55,086 nucleotides of DNA, from positions 1-55,086 of the forward strand of contig RCAB01000423.1 of assembly GCA_003640385.1 (NCBI GenBank). The letters are read 5' to 3'. Below are positions 1 through 14,300 of this stretch, one piece after another (within the stretch, counting starts at the first letter, position 1; every line of letters starts with the position of its first letter). The notes below the pieces were generated by a model. The model was not told the DNA's origin, did not search any database, and worked only from the letters and a program-made list of their open reading frames with translations. The position numbers and the translations under genes were made by a program. Origin of the DNA: Setaria digitata. Lineage: Eukaryota > Nematoda > Chromadorea > Rhabditida > Setariidae.

Positions 1-755
1 GAGAACATGGTTGAGTCGAGAACAAAAATTGGTTGCAACAGCGGAAAGGAAAACAAGGAATGTGATAATAGTGTGTAGCAGGCCCAAAAAATGCTTGTGA
101 TTGAAATTTTTTTTGGTTAGTATTTCTCATTGTTGTGCAGATTTTATGTTTTAAAAAAGTTTTTGGTACATTTTTTATTTATTTATCTAATCTAAACACG
201 CTTATCCATATATAATATGCGTGCCTGAAAAGATCTGCAACTCTTAGCTTAGAAATTACGGATTGTGTTTAGAATGAAAAATTGATGATTTTGAAATTAA
301 ATTTTTGAGAAACTTTTAATGAACTGAATTTTTTTTGTTTATGTAGAAATTATGCTGATTAGCTTTTTTGAAATAGATGGATTCATCATTTAGTTGTTTC
401 GTAATTTGAATAAGATCGAGGTAATTTAAAAATTTTATTTTAGTTCATGGTTGCATGTGTAAAGTTGATCTTCAGCAGCATTTCAATGGTTTAATTAGCT
501 ACGAAGTGAAGGAAATTTAATTAGAATTGTGGGTTTTTATTTTTTTTTTTATTTTTTTTACTATTCCAGAGGAGGATATTTTAATTTCTGAACTAGTTTT
601 GATACATTTTGTGTTTTTTCAGAAATTTCTTCAATTTTTGTGTAGAATTTTTGCGGACATAAGCATATCTAGTACTGAAATATATTCATTATTTTCAGTT
701 CAAAATATTAAGCGCTGAAAAATTTATGCAGAATTATGATCAAATGGCAGGGTAG
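1..755 (+). CDS. 3' end of an unrecognised gene (partial, three exons)
   Basis: Proposed exons are 1-70, 570-595 and 699-755, with stop TAG at 753-755. The first exon is open in frame 1 and ends at a GTGTGT donor with one base left over. The second is a 26-base exon after a TTCCAG acceptor. The third follows ATTTTCAG and encodes a short tail reading FKILSAEKFMQNYDQMAG. The phases agree across both junctions, and a polyadenylation-type AATAAA lies 140 bases downstream. I do not recognise the roughly 50 visible residues, which are charged and hydrophilic. The last exon is the most secure part; the 26-base exon and the donor at 71 are inferred from phase alone. Frame 2 and the reverse strand are also open over the first 100 bases, so the left end could be read differently. 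Confidence 0.42.
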
Positions 756-905
756 ATACTATGTTTTATCATCATCCTGTCAACGATGCCATTGTGCAGT
801 TCTAGATTGATGATATTTGGATCCACATTTCTAGTAGAATGAGATTGTAATTCCAAATAGTTATTAATGAAATTAATGAGCTTGGTATAAACAGAATAAA
901 GTGTA
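756..905 (+). terminator. 3' UTR and polyadenylation signal of the left-edge gene
   Basis: A canonical AATAAA occurs at 895-900, about 140 bases after the TAG at 753-755, followed by an A-rich run. The spacing fits a short nematode 3' UTR and supports the + orientation of the left-edge gene. The cleavage site itself cannot be seen. Confidence 0.45.
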
Positions 906-3900
906 AAAAAAAAAAAGAAAGAGAAATTTTGACTTTTTAGACTACCTTCGCCTGCACTTCCCTTCCATCAAATTACTTAATGTATAGCAATGTGCTTTTA
1001 TGGCTGGAAAAACCTCAAATTGCTACAGATACCGTGACACTATAACGTCGAAATCGCTCGGAATTTGTGGTATTCCAATTAATAATATCGAGAATATGCT
1101 AAAATTGGTGCAAATATGATATTTTGCTCACTTTCTTTTTTCATATTTGCATCAGATTTAGCAAAAACTCACACTTTTATGTCTGGAAGACTTCAAATTG
1201 CTCCAGGTGCACATAATCATAATCCATAAAAAGGCGAGGAACACAAATGTTGTTTATTTCCAGAAGTAATTGGGTAATCGAATAAAATTGACTCTTGCTT
1301 GAACAGTCCTAACCAGCATTAATTTGTAAGTCAAGTGCAGAACTATTGTGCATCCCAGATCCGAACTACAGGCAGAGACCAGTAAATGCCAAATAGAAAA
1401 TCGAGACAAAGCTTTTAGTAGTCTTTAAATCATCATACCTATTAATCAAAAAATACATATTGCTTAGTGATACATTCTGCAAATTACTTCGTATATTAGA
1501 GGCGTATTAGTATAATTGAATACTGCTGCCTCTCATAACATGAATGTTAGAAGCAAAATTTATTTAACTAGTAATAATGAGAAGCAATATCAGTGAATCA
1601 CGTTTCTTTTTGATCATTACTCTCTCTATTATAATTCATCTGTAATAAGCGATAAAGTTCTGCCCACTTTCAGTCCACAGAACTGGTCATTAAAAGGATC
1701 CAATTCGTGACTAAATTTCGAAATATCAAGAGTACTTGACCGTTGCTGTAGATCATTAGATTTCTTTTGAAATTTGAACCAAAGTTATCATCTACGATAT
1801 GATTGTAATGTACAATCCTTTCAAATATTAGTTATCGCTTATTCATTTGGATTCTACTTTACCTTACAATCTTCACAGATCTAATCAGGCTCATGCAGAG
1901 TGAATTTTTGAACAAAGGTAAATAATTCTCATAAAGTTATCCTAAAATTGACAGATTTGTTGAAAAAAAAAACGGATCTTTCTTAAATTTGTATAAAAAG
2001 GTAATTTATCTTTTTTTTTTGAAAATAAATTGAAATGTAAAACTTGATCTGAGCCATTTAATTTTTTTCGCCTACATCAGTGATTTGTCGTGGGAAGTGC
2101 ATTTTGATGGGACTGATGGAAATGCTTCAATTACTTACGGACTGTCTAATTCATTACAATTGAATGAATATATATATCATCATGCAATAATTGTTCAACA
2201 TTGTTGGCGTATGCAAATTTATAATCAACAGTTAGACAGGTAAAATTGCTAACATTGAATTAATGTAGAAAAATATTTAGGAAGGATAGAAGTATGAAGG
2301 ATATCGCTATCTGAACAGTGCAGAAAATTTAAAGCAAGTTTTTAAGACATGTAGCGGAATTTAAAAGTTTGAATAATATGTGAGCAGAAAGTGGAAAATT
2401 TAAGCTTGATAAATTAACTTTTGTTCAATTCTTCCATGTAAAAGAAAGAAAAATACCTATTTGTATTTGCTCTAGCACAGAAACCAGTTGCAATTTTTAA
2501 CATTAGATGTAAAGTGTTCCTTTAAGTGCTTAATTGATAAATTACAAGAAATTATATGGGTGTTTTCTGCGTGCTAACAGAAAATCATCAAATTTCTTTA
2601 TCCATACACTATTTTTTACTATTTTTTGTCTGGCTGAAATTTAAATTTAAGCAACTCCGTTTACACTGATTAGAGGAAAGAAATAATATGTTTTGGACCT
2701 TTTTTAACCAATAACGTTTAAAATTGCTTGCTACCCGTCATTTGCTACACTAATAACTCTAGCTATTGCCTATTACACCCTATGAAAGGAGCAAATGATA
2801 CCCTTAATGAAGTGGACCTCATTATAATCCTGCTACCTTTTCTTTCAGTAATAAATTAAATATGGATTGTAGCAGGGTCTGAATAACCGATGGACAGGAG
2901 TGAATTGCTTTATAGTAAAATATTCATGTCTTAAAATCATTTCGTGACAAAATTTGTCTTTTTTATATTTACCTGAGTTATCACTGAAACAAGCTTGCAT
3001 ATAAAACGTAGAAAATGTGCAGAATTCAATTTCTCAACTGATCAGCAGTTCAATGAACAATGAACATCTACGCATGGATCAAGTATTTTCTTTTATTTAT
3101 GAATGAAATTTATAGAATTGCAGAGAATTTCCTTCAGCTATGATACCTTTTGCGGACAAATTATAGATGGGATTTATCCTTGTAAAATAAGAATTCAGCA
3201 TGTCCCTCTACTACTTGTTAGTCAATTATATTAGTTCATTCTGAACTTCATTTTGCTCGGAAATAAATAAAAAGCCTTTATTGAAATTAGGCTGGTAACG
3301 CGAGATGTTAAAGTGAAAAAGGAAATGGGATGGTTAGGGGAAAAAGAACTTCCTTTACTTACTGCATCTAGGAACGAAGTTTGGACAAATAAATAAAGGG
3401 GCATATACTGCAAAAATACGAATAAATAAGTATTAAATAGATAAAAAATAAATAAATGAATCGTAATTCATTCAATATAGATAATGATATTATTCCCACA
3501 ATCATAACGATAAGCATATTTTTTTACAGGATTAACAGTCAACCTATCATTGAAATTTGGATGATGCATCAAATCTTCAACATAATTTATAAGTTTTCCT
3601 TTTTTTAATGACAAAAACTGGAAGACTTTTCATTATCTGCATCAGATGTGATAGGTAAGAGCTGAAAAAGAATGGAAATCATAAAATTTCTACACTGCTT
3701 TTCTTATTATGAATGATAAAATTGGACCTGGATTGACAAAATTATTACTTTAAAATAGCATATTACGTTGTCTTCCCATCTACTGGTTACTTTTAATGTT
3801 ATTATATCGTATACGTTCTTATGAGAATTTCTCAGTCTTGCCTTTATTAACAATATTATTATACGCATCTGATCAGTCTCCATCATATCCCATTCTCGTT

Positions 3901-4354
3901 TACTATCTCTTATCATTACTATTCTATTTCATTTTTATGTTAATCATACAATATAGAAATTAACGACTTCCTAATTCTTGTTATTCATTACTCATTACTT
4001 TCATTTCCGCTGTTTAGAACATATTCAATTTTTTGAATTTTTCCGATCATTATAAGCAAATCTCTCTATGTGTCAAAGTAAACTTCCATGAATAGTTACA
4101 GAATTTCTTGATAAATTTGGGTAAATATTTTCAACAGCGTTGCATATTATCAAACGTTTATCATTATCATATGTTTTTGACCAAAACTAAATCGATCGAT
4201 ATCTGGAAGTATTTGAAGAATCACTGATACGATAGATTTATACAAAAAAAAAAATACATAAAAACATGAAAGTAACTATGATAAAAATAATTTAAGACAC
4301 AAACTAGTGATATGTAATAAAAGAGTCATTCTTGAGATCTTCCAATCTTTTCAT
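906..4354. other. Intergenic region between two converging genes
   Basis: No convincing exon is visible on either strand. The part nearest 4354 should hold the 3' UTR of the receptor gene on the minus strand; a minus-strand AATAAA (TTTATT at 3842-3847) lies about 510 bases past its stop and is a candidate polyadenylation signal. A loosely repeated block (about 992-1028 and 1173-1208, sharing CTTTTATG, CTGGAA and CAAATTGCT) is the only structure I noticed. Short open frames here are AT-rich chance frames. Confidence 0.5.
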
Positions 4355-5331
4355 TTAATAGCAACAACCTTCACTCATCTGTGTGCACGTAACATTTTGC
4401 AGTCGACGATGCAATGAATGAAATGTTGGACGTTGTTCGGGACTACGATTCCAGCAGGGTAGGATAAATTCTTCATAAAAATTAATCGATGAAAAATCAG
4501 GCCTTTCCAAATAAAACTGAAACAGAAAAAATATTTTTCCAAAAAAAAGACTCAAGTGTGAAGTTTTTTCTTTTAAAATCTTAAAAATTCATAATTATTA
4601 AAAAATGCAGACATATTTGCTTGACGAAAACACGACTAAAAAAGTAGTAAGAACTACGAAGACATAAACAGTTTAAACAAAAGCGAATAATTTTAAGATA
4701 AATGAACAATTAAAAAAAATGAACAAATTTGACTTTTTTCCCAATTTACATTCTATTAAATTGTCTCAGAAAAGAAAAAAAAAAGAGAAAATAGGGTGTT
4801 ATTTTGATTTACTGATATCGTATTTTCCCACGTCACAGTAGGAAGAAACGTTATTTTCCTAGTGCCCACATTTATCGACACACTAAGGACTATGGTATTC
4901 TCATCATTTATCAGTGCTCTCTCTATAATCAAGGTTAATATAATTTCTACCGTAATAATATAACTCACTTATATTGAGATGTTAAGAAATTAATCACCTT
5001 TTGATTAATTACCTTTTGATTTCGTGTTAAAATTTTTCATTAAGTATATATATAATTAGGCCAGAAAACGGTATCTCTGAACGTTCGTTTCTGCACGGTG
5101 CCTTTGAATATTCACTTACTTTTAGTAAGTTAAATTTGAATCTTGACATTCTTTCACACAGTGCCTCTAAAATAAACTTACCTTCAACGTTCCATGTTGT
5201 TGCAGAAATGATAAATTTTTATATATATCACTGTCAGTCATCATCTTATATGGATATTTATGACAACCATTGAGTACTTCCCAAAGCGTTACGCCAAAGG
5301 ACCAGACATCACCTTTGATCGTAACTATCTT
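4355..5331 (-). CDS. DDR-like receptor exons 16-17: kinase C-lobe and stop
   Basis: Exons 5182-5331 and 4355-4516 encode residues 741-843. The helix-F motif DVWSFGVTLWEVL is complete (Asp748). YLERPDF, then PCWNRSPEQRPTF and LHRRL, match the end of DDR kinase domains. A ten-residue tail ending SEGCCY precedes TAA at 4355-4357. The structural core of the C-lobe is therefore conserved although catalysis is not. Confidence 0.92.
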
Positions 5332-8300
5332 CTGAAATTAAATTTAAATCAGAACATACGATGAAGTTAGCTAAATGGAACAACCTTTTGATATTTGACT
5401 AATCAGAATAGATAACAGTTGGAATTACTCCACTTGAAAAGTGTTACTCAAATCGTCAGATGGGTACTCTTTTTTTTTTGTTTTGAAATAAAAATTTAAC
5501 GCTGCATTATTATTAGGGTAAATCGCAATTCTACAATTCTAGTCTAGGAAGGAAACTGCGAAGACTAGATATTCCTGCGTATCCCAACTTGTTTATTTTT
5601 TAATTTCAAATTTTATTTTTCATACATCCATAGCCGTTTCCCATGCTATCCACCGAATTCGTCCATAATCCATTGGATGTTCTGTCTCAAAATGATCGAG
5701 TTCATAAGCCATATTGAAATTAGTAAGTTTAACAGTACCATCATATGCAACCATACAATTACTTGCCGAAAGATTTCCATGGATGAAATTCTTCGATTCT
5801 AAATATGACATACCGGCAGCGATTTGTGTGCTTACCGATAATAGTAATTCTGCCCTGTAATAATTTTTTGTAACTGGAATTAGCGTACTGGTGATTATTG
5901 CGTATGCTATCACTAATATCATTTAATTTAATGATGATCTTTTTTTCTTCCTTCCTCTGGTATTTTATTTCATTCCAAAATATATTTTCGTACGATCCCT
6001 ACTGATTCCGTGTAAAGTGAAAGAATTGATAAAAAATGTCTAACCTATGTGATAATTCATTATTTAGACTTTGAAGATACTGGCCAAGGTACTGCTCGAT
6101 ATATTCATGAATACAACTTTTTAATATGCCATCATAGCAAACACCAATTACTTCCAGTATATTCTGATGTCTTAGGCTACTTAAATCGCCAACAATTAAT
6201 TCAAATTCTCTTCGATCATTTTCATCACTATTCCGGTGAATTGTTTTATTTACCACTGTACGCTGTTCCAATTGACAAAGCCAAATCTAAATTATTTGAA
6301 AATATTACAAATATTTCACTTCTTTTAAACTGATTATTTTTCGATGAGTAGAAATGTATGGCCAATTCAGAAATAATCATTATTTATATAAAAGAAATAA
6401 AGAGAATTTTAGCGTTTACTTCATTTCGCATTGAATTATTCAGTCAATAAATAATTGGCTTATTGGCTTATTTTTTATGATGCAACTATTTTTTTCCTGA
6501 ATCTAGAAAAAAAGGAAAAAAAAGTTTACTTTCTACATAAATTAACGAACCTCTCCAAATCGACTATTACCCAAATGTTCATGAAAGCGTAAAAATCTTG
6601 AATCAATTTCAACAAAATTTGTTGGTCTATTTCTGTTATCAATTTTATCATAATCATTAGCCATTTTTGATGTTGCAAAATTTCTGAAAATAAGCAAAGA
6701 AAAGAAAGGAAGAAAAGGAAAGAGACAAGCAGCGCACATTTTTGGATTTCAAAAATGATTATCTAATATTAATAACAACTTTAGAGTAAAGGTTACTTAC
6801 TCCATTAGCACATAACCTAATTGACGTGATCGTAGCATGCAAAGATCACTTGAAGCATAATGAGCTGTTGAACCGGTAAGCAATTTCGCAGTATCGCATG
6901 CTCCTTTACTACTAATTCCAACAATTTCCGTATCGCTACTAAATGTTTCCCGGTTCTATTGAACTTGGAACGGGTAATCAATACTGCATTTTCCGGAAGT
7001 TTTTTATATTCATTTTTTAAAAGAAATTTTAGGGATGCTAAATTAAAGGCTTGGGAAGTTTAGCTTAAGATTTCAAAAAAATCGTAAATTATTTTCAAGC
7101 ATCCAGAAATGAAAGCTTCCATTAATAGGATTATCATTAAGCTTATTTGAAATCGAATAATATTTAGGGACAACTTCTTTGGAAGGCAAATTCGCTTCTT
7201 TTATTAGCACTAATGCGCCTGGAAATATTTTCAATAATTTTTGATGGATTACATAAAACATTTTTCGTAAAATGTTTTTACAATTTTGGTGTTTTCTTTG
7301 AAGTTTAAGTCTTAATTGACAACTATTTTAAACCAAAGAAATTTTACCTGAAATTATTTGGTTCAGCATATTCGCTACTTGAAGACTGACTGACATGAAG
7401 TTTTTCCAGTAATGAATTTTGCATATTATCAGTGGTCATACGATATGCATTCGGTGATGTACGCTGAAAATATACTGCAAAAATTTTGTTAAGATTAATT
7501 TGAACAAAAAAAAAATTGAACCTGCTTTGAGAACAATGAACTTTTAGAACAATGATTTTACTTTGTTTATAGACGGAATAAAAGTCTGAAATTTCAAAAG
7601 AATAAACAAAAAATAAAAAAAGACCTTAGCTGTTCGTCCTTCGATTGTCATTCGGACATCTTTTGAATTCTTCTTTAAAATCATAAATGGTCCTTTTCGT
7701 TGAAATGTACGACGATAAATCCACAACAGATAAAAAAGCATTATCAGTGCGCAGAATAGAAAAATGAGCGATAAGATAACAGCTGTAAATATGAATTATA
7801 ATTTTAAAATTCTAAATTCATACCATTATTATCGTTGACAAAATCTTTTATTACAAATTTTTGATAATATTATTAATTTGCATTTTAAAGTCCTTCATGT
7901 TTCAAAATGAACATATATTTCGAAATTTTAAAAATTCCTACAGCTGAAATTACTTTCAAAACATATAAGCAGGAATGCGGTTAAAGTTAGGCAAAAATAA
8001 GCATTCATTCTCTTTAGACAAAGTTTTAATGTAAGAACGTAAGAAGTGATAAAGAATAATTGTAATAGAAACCAATTGATATCCAACGTGTACCATCATC
8101 AGATGTATCATCGATAGCAAAATATGTTAGCGTATCACCTCTGTTTGATTGATGATTTAAATCTAATTCTTCATCTTCAACATCATCAATTTCAAACATT
8201 TCATTTGCTGAAGTACATATATTTTTTTAACAAAAATACATTGAATATCTCAGTGATTTGCAAATATCTGTCAATTATTGATAGTACAAAGCAAGAACTT

Positions 8301-11300
8301 AGTGCAGCAGATTCTAGTTTAATTTTGTGATTTTAGTTTTAAGATAAACTAAACAAGCTTGATAAAGAACACTGTTTTTCTTGATAAGGAAGTCTTTCAT
8401 CCTCATCAGGAATGAAGTTTCGTTCAATGATAATGATAGTGCTTAACTTGATGCGTGAGAAAAATTTTATTTTTTACATCTTTGTGAGGAAGATCTGTGT
8501 GACTTGATGTCAGGGATTTTGTGTTTTCCGATGAGACATCAGGTTTAGTGTTAAGCTCAAACATTTTCTCCAGGAGTTTTTTTTTTCTTTTTTTTCAATC
8601 GGTTAAATAAATCAAGAAAAAAGAAACAGAAGGTTAGAACTAACTAAATTCGAATTTAACTTCACTTAATAATAGCCAGCTACTGTTTTTTGACAAAGTT
8701 AGCTCAACTCGTAATTCCTTAGCAATTCGAGTTGGTACAGGTATTCGCACCCATCTAAAATTTTTATAAAGCGAAAAAAAATTGGCGAATAGGAAATGGA
8801 AAAATATACGCTGTAATATATTTGAATGCTCTTAAAATCTTTTTTCTGTTGATGGAAAAGGTTTGGAAACTGAAAAAAAATATGTTCTTTTATCTAGACA
8901 GAAAAAAATTCGTTGAAATGAGCTAAGGAAAAATGATTTCGAATTATCATAATCAATGGAAGATAATGACCTCGTTTACTTATATAATTGAAATAATGAT
9001 TATAATCACTGCAATACCTGGCCGACTGAAAATTTTTATCCGGTACATAATTAAAAAACAGTGTCCTCGGTGAATATTGTCCAGCACCTTGTGATGAGAA
9101 CCATATATGTGCCCGATTAAATACCTACAATATTTCGCGTATCATTTCATTTCAAATCAAATTTGAATTTCAAAAACATAGGGCATATTCTAAAATTTTT
9201 TTTTGCAATTTCCAGGTAAAAAATACTTCCAAAAATACAAGGCATATTTTAAAATTTATTTTTTGCAATTTCCAGATAAAAAATGGACAAAAGTCCAAGA
9301 ATTATTGACAAACTTCGACTTTTAAGTATTAATCTTTGCTTTCGAATTTCATTTGAAAACGTTGATTATTGACAAACAATTGGAGCAACTTCTTTTAAAC
9401 AAATCATATTTAAATCAAAATGTTTGTCTAATAATTCACTGCAAAATGCAGCTAGGAAGCAATTTAAGCGTATATTAGACATATATTAGCAATTAGTAGA
9501 ATTGCCGGAATCAATATTTGTAATATTAACCTTAGAAGTGAAATTTCCTTAGAAATGAAATTTTCAGCAATTTGAAAAATTAATTATATGGTCAATCAAT
9601 TAACACTGTTAAGAAATTTTTAGCTATAGTTAACTTCCATTCTTTTATAAGTCAACGTTGATTCAAGTTTTCAAAGTACTATTCATTTTGATTTTAATTT
9701 CCATTTTCTATACCTGAGCACCACTTTTCAAGAAATTAGATGCATGAAATAAGATAGCATTGATGACTTTCCTCTTTGCAAATACCATTTCAATTGTAAT
9801 TGTTTGTCCTATAAAATATATTAAAATTTTATTTTATCTAACACAAAAATAAAATTCAAACTTAGCAATTTCACAAAAAGTAAACAGCTAAATAATGATA
9901 AAAAGAAATTTATACTGTTAAGAGAAATGGATTCTTTCGAATTCCTCATCTTTACGGTACATTTCTGTTAAGAGTCCGATGAAAAATCTTTTTATGGTTC
10001 ATTTGATTGTACAGGTAGAACTACTATTTTAATTATTTCTAAACTTCACACTGATTTTTTTATTCCATTCTCAATTTGAATAGATAGAAAAAAGAGGAAA
10101 GGCAAAACTTCCCCAATAATAATTAGTCAGCAAGCAAATAAACAATAAAAAAAAGTGAAAAAACAACTGCAAGATTTGGAGAAAATGTTATAATAACCAT
10201 GCATTTCTTTACTCCAACCAATCCATTCCTCCGGATATTTCTCGAAATTATCCAACCCAACTGCACCATCATATAATTTTCCAAGACCTTTCATCAAATG
10301 ACCGCTTGAATTTTTAATTCCATCATATGATAAATCCTTCAAATTTAAACCATCTATCACATCACCTTCCGGTATTGCATAGGAGATAAGCTGATCTGAA
10401 ATATTACGCAAAAGTTACGTCGCAGCATGCAAACCTGTATAAGAATTTCAAGTTGTAAGGTTATAAATTGGAAAAGATTGCTATTGCATTATCACAAATT
10501 TTTTTAACCTATTATCTCAGGTTTGTTAAATTCTAGAATTGGTAAAATTTTTATTTTCACATTTAAAAACATTATTACAATATCTTCTAGTTTGTTGCGC
10601 TTAAATTACCTAATAAAATTTTTTGCCGACAGTTTAAGGTAGCCTTTCGGTTTTCTTTCTGCAATTTTAAGAGAGTGGAAAACATACTTCCCTCGCCTTT
10701 TTTACCCCTAAAATATTTCAAAACTTTTGTAAATTCAAATTTATCCATTTAATCGAAAGTTTGCGCCAAATTATGAGATTCTAATTACCTTTGTATGAAC
10801 ATCCATAAAGTTCAATACGCATACAAACGGTACGTGTTGCTTCTGAAACAGGTATAATACGTAGATTCCGTGCCACGATACCACCATCCAACGTTCGAAG
10901 TACTGCCGATTGCGTATCACTATTTCCAGCTATCACCTATAAAAGTCTTTTTTTTATATTTATTTACTATCACGCAACTCACGCATATTACACAGCCAAA
11001 CAGTTCAGGCTAGTCTTTTGATTTCTTTGCGGCTGTGACTGCATATGATTCGTATTGTTTTGTTTTACCAGCCCTCCAAATATAGATTTAGATCATTTTG
11101 AAGTATTCATTTACGAGAAATTGATAATTATTCCATCGTTTTGATCCTTCCTACATATATTTTCAGCTTCATTTTTAGCCTAATAAACTATTGAAAACAA
11201 AGAAATTTTAATAATTTGAAAAGAAAAAAAAATTACTTTGGAAACTAATTTTATTCATCCTTTTAAAGGGTCATTTCATCCAAATGACTTCTTTTTTCCT

Positions 11301-14300
11301 TTTTTTTTTTTTTTGGTTTTGCAGTGTTTATTCAAACATTTATTTTGAAGCTTAGCAATATTTCTTCTGAAAAAAATAAAAGACAAGATAAAGTTAAAAA
11401 ATTTTTCCCTCTATTTTATCACTCCTCACTCATTTAAAAAAAAAAATCTAAATATCTTTTCTTTTTCCTTTTTTTTTGGAGAATTTCAAGCATATAATTT
11501 TGATGATATAATAAATTACAGATTATAAAAAGTACTTTCCAGCGAATCGATCATTATTATTATTATTATTATTTCCATATAAAAAAAACATACGCTATCA
11601 CATATGTAGGCTATATTGTACTTGGAAAAAGTATAATGAAATATTTAATATTCTCAGATTCTCACATTTCCGGTAATTAATTACCTGTGGAAATCATGAA
11701 AATGATAAGAAAGAATGGCAAGAAAATCTATCAAATTGAATATATGCCATTTTTGCAAAAATAAAATTCATAATTCGTGCACAAAAAAAGTAAGCCAAAA
11801 GTGAAAATTAGAAATTCTCGACTTTTTATATTCTGATGGTATATTTAGTCAATTTCATAAAAAGAATCAAATTTAATTAACCACATTTTAAACAAAAAGG
11901 ATTAGAAATTTTTAACTTTTATCTTATACCTCATTTTGTTTTCGATCTTTATATCGTGCCCAAGTGCCAAGACTTTCACGCCAATACTCGAGCATATAGC
12001 CTGGAGCATATTCCAATCCACGTCCGCCATCAAAGCGACCTTGTGATTCGATAGCTGTTATCACCACATTTGTATCAAAGTCAATTTGTAACCATTCTAT
12101 CGTTTCAGAGCTAATTTGTTGACGTGGACACCACGCACCACTTCCACGTTCCGTTCGTATCCTGTAAAGATACCTTATACAGCGTCGCTATGTCTTCAGA
12201 ATTGAAGGTGAGATCAGTGTGCGAACGTGGAAAAGTTACATAGATGGTGTAATCAGCAAAGTAGTGATGAATTATTTTATGGATTTTAGAAATACTTTTA
12301 TGGGCAATATATGAAGCACTTTATAGGAAGTATTACATTGCTATATGTTCAAAATTACAGGGAGGATTAGTAAGAGAAGGCAGAAGGATCACGTAATATT
12401 AAACTAAATTGTACGTGGCTTCTCTAGCGTCAGCGTCATATTTTTTTTTAAGCTGACCATTAAATTTGGTTTAACTGATATATATTGGCCCAAAATACAN
12501 TATTAAACTAAATTGTACGTGGCTTCTCTAGCGTCAGCGTCATATTTTCTTTTAAGCTGACCATTAAATTTGGTTTAACTGATATATATTGGCCCAAAAT
12601 ACATATTTGGCCATAATTATCTAATTTTCACTACATGCATACGATTAAGCTTTTTCCCTTGCTTTTTGTATAACAGAAGAAAGAAAAAAAAAAGGAAGAA
12701 GAAGAGGAGTATTACGAATTCACTACTAGCATATTTGGTCAAATTGTAAAATTCCTGACATTTGAAAAAAAAATTCCACCAAAGCAGTGTCAAAAGAAAA
12801 AAAACTCCACTTTTTCCATGATTGACAAAGGATTTATTTCAATAAATAATTTTTCTTCATTTAGCATTTATCATTCATTAAACCATTTTTTTTTATTTCA
12901 GTATTTTAATAGAAGGAATGGAAGAAGAACTGATAAAACCATTTATGTCAATTTACTTTAAAATTTTTATACCATTAAATTTTTTTTTCATCTGATATAA
13001 CAAGTATGAAATGATTAATCTATTATTAAAATTATCAATTCTAGCAATAAAATTATAAAAATTAAATTTAAACATAGATAATCATCATCCGAGATGGAAT
13101 ATGAGAAAATAAATGCGATCAATATTTAAAATAGAAATTGGGGCCACTGTAATAAATTAAAATTTAAAAAATGAATTTAAGAGGATCAAATCATGTTTTA
13201 TGCATTTATGAACTGTCAATCATAGTAATAATCCTTTCATTCATTCATTTCTCATTGTAATAGTCTGGCGCCAGTTAATTCCATTTTTTTCCAGTATTTT
13301 TCTTCTTTTTTTCTTCAGTTATAAACATTATAAACTGTGATAAGGAAAGAGATAAAAAATATATTTGTTGGTATGCCAATAAAATAACCGCATTACACCA
13401 AATTAATCTAATTAATTAATCTAAAAAAATCAAGTTAAATTCGAGTTTAATGAAGTAAATGAAATATTGTTAGTGTCGTAAGAAAATTTCACTTGTTTCC
13501 AAAGAAGAAACTAATTTCATTTATTACAAAATAATTTAAAGCAATTAAAGAAAAATTAAAGCATTAATAGTTTCTTCCGTATTTAATTGCTTGAAGGAAA
13601 TTTCCAAGCTTATTTAAACGGAAATTTCAGCTTACGAATGTTTTTCTTGCCAAAGAAAAATGAAGGAAAAGAAAAACTAATTTTTATTGTAACGAAAACA
13701 AACTGAAGGCAAATTTGAAGCAATTATAAAAATAAATCTTGATTCAAAAATTTCTCATAGAACACTATGATCACTGATCGATTAACATTTGATTTTTCTT
13801 GTTAAGCAGTAAAATTTGTTTTAAGCAGTAAAATTTCATTAAATCTCATTATAAAAGACTAAATTTATAGGAAGAAAAAACATTTCAAAAATAAGTACCA
13901 TAATTTGAAGAAAAAAGGAAATTTCACGACTAATCATTTGTCACTAATTAAGCAGTATATGTCATAAAGTTAGGAAATTTGGTTAATTATTTATCGCTAA
14001 TTAAGCTCTATTTCTGCATATTTCTATTTCTACATCCCACCCAGATTTTGCGTTAAAGCTTAAATTTATACTAAAATAATTTCTAAAAAAAGAGAAAGAG
14101 AAACACTTATTACAAATTTTTCAAAATCAAACTTAACTAATTAGCTCTTTATTCAGATATATGTATAGTGACCTGACATTTTCTTTTCTTCAATTACTGC
14201 GTGAAATAACGACAACAAATGTCTTCTTAGCCAAGGACCAAATGGTTCGCTTTAAATGAATTTAATTAATTGCTTATTTCCAACAATTCCATATGCTATG

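Noticed and set aside
6049..6333. 94-codon + strand open frame
   Set aside because: It lies opposite DDR exon 14, whose - strand frame fits the receptor family and joins in phase.
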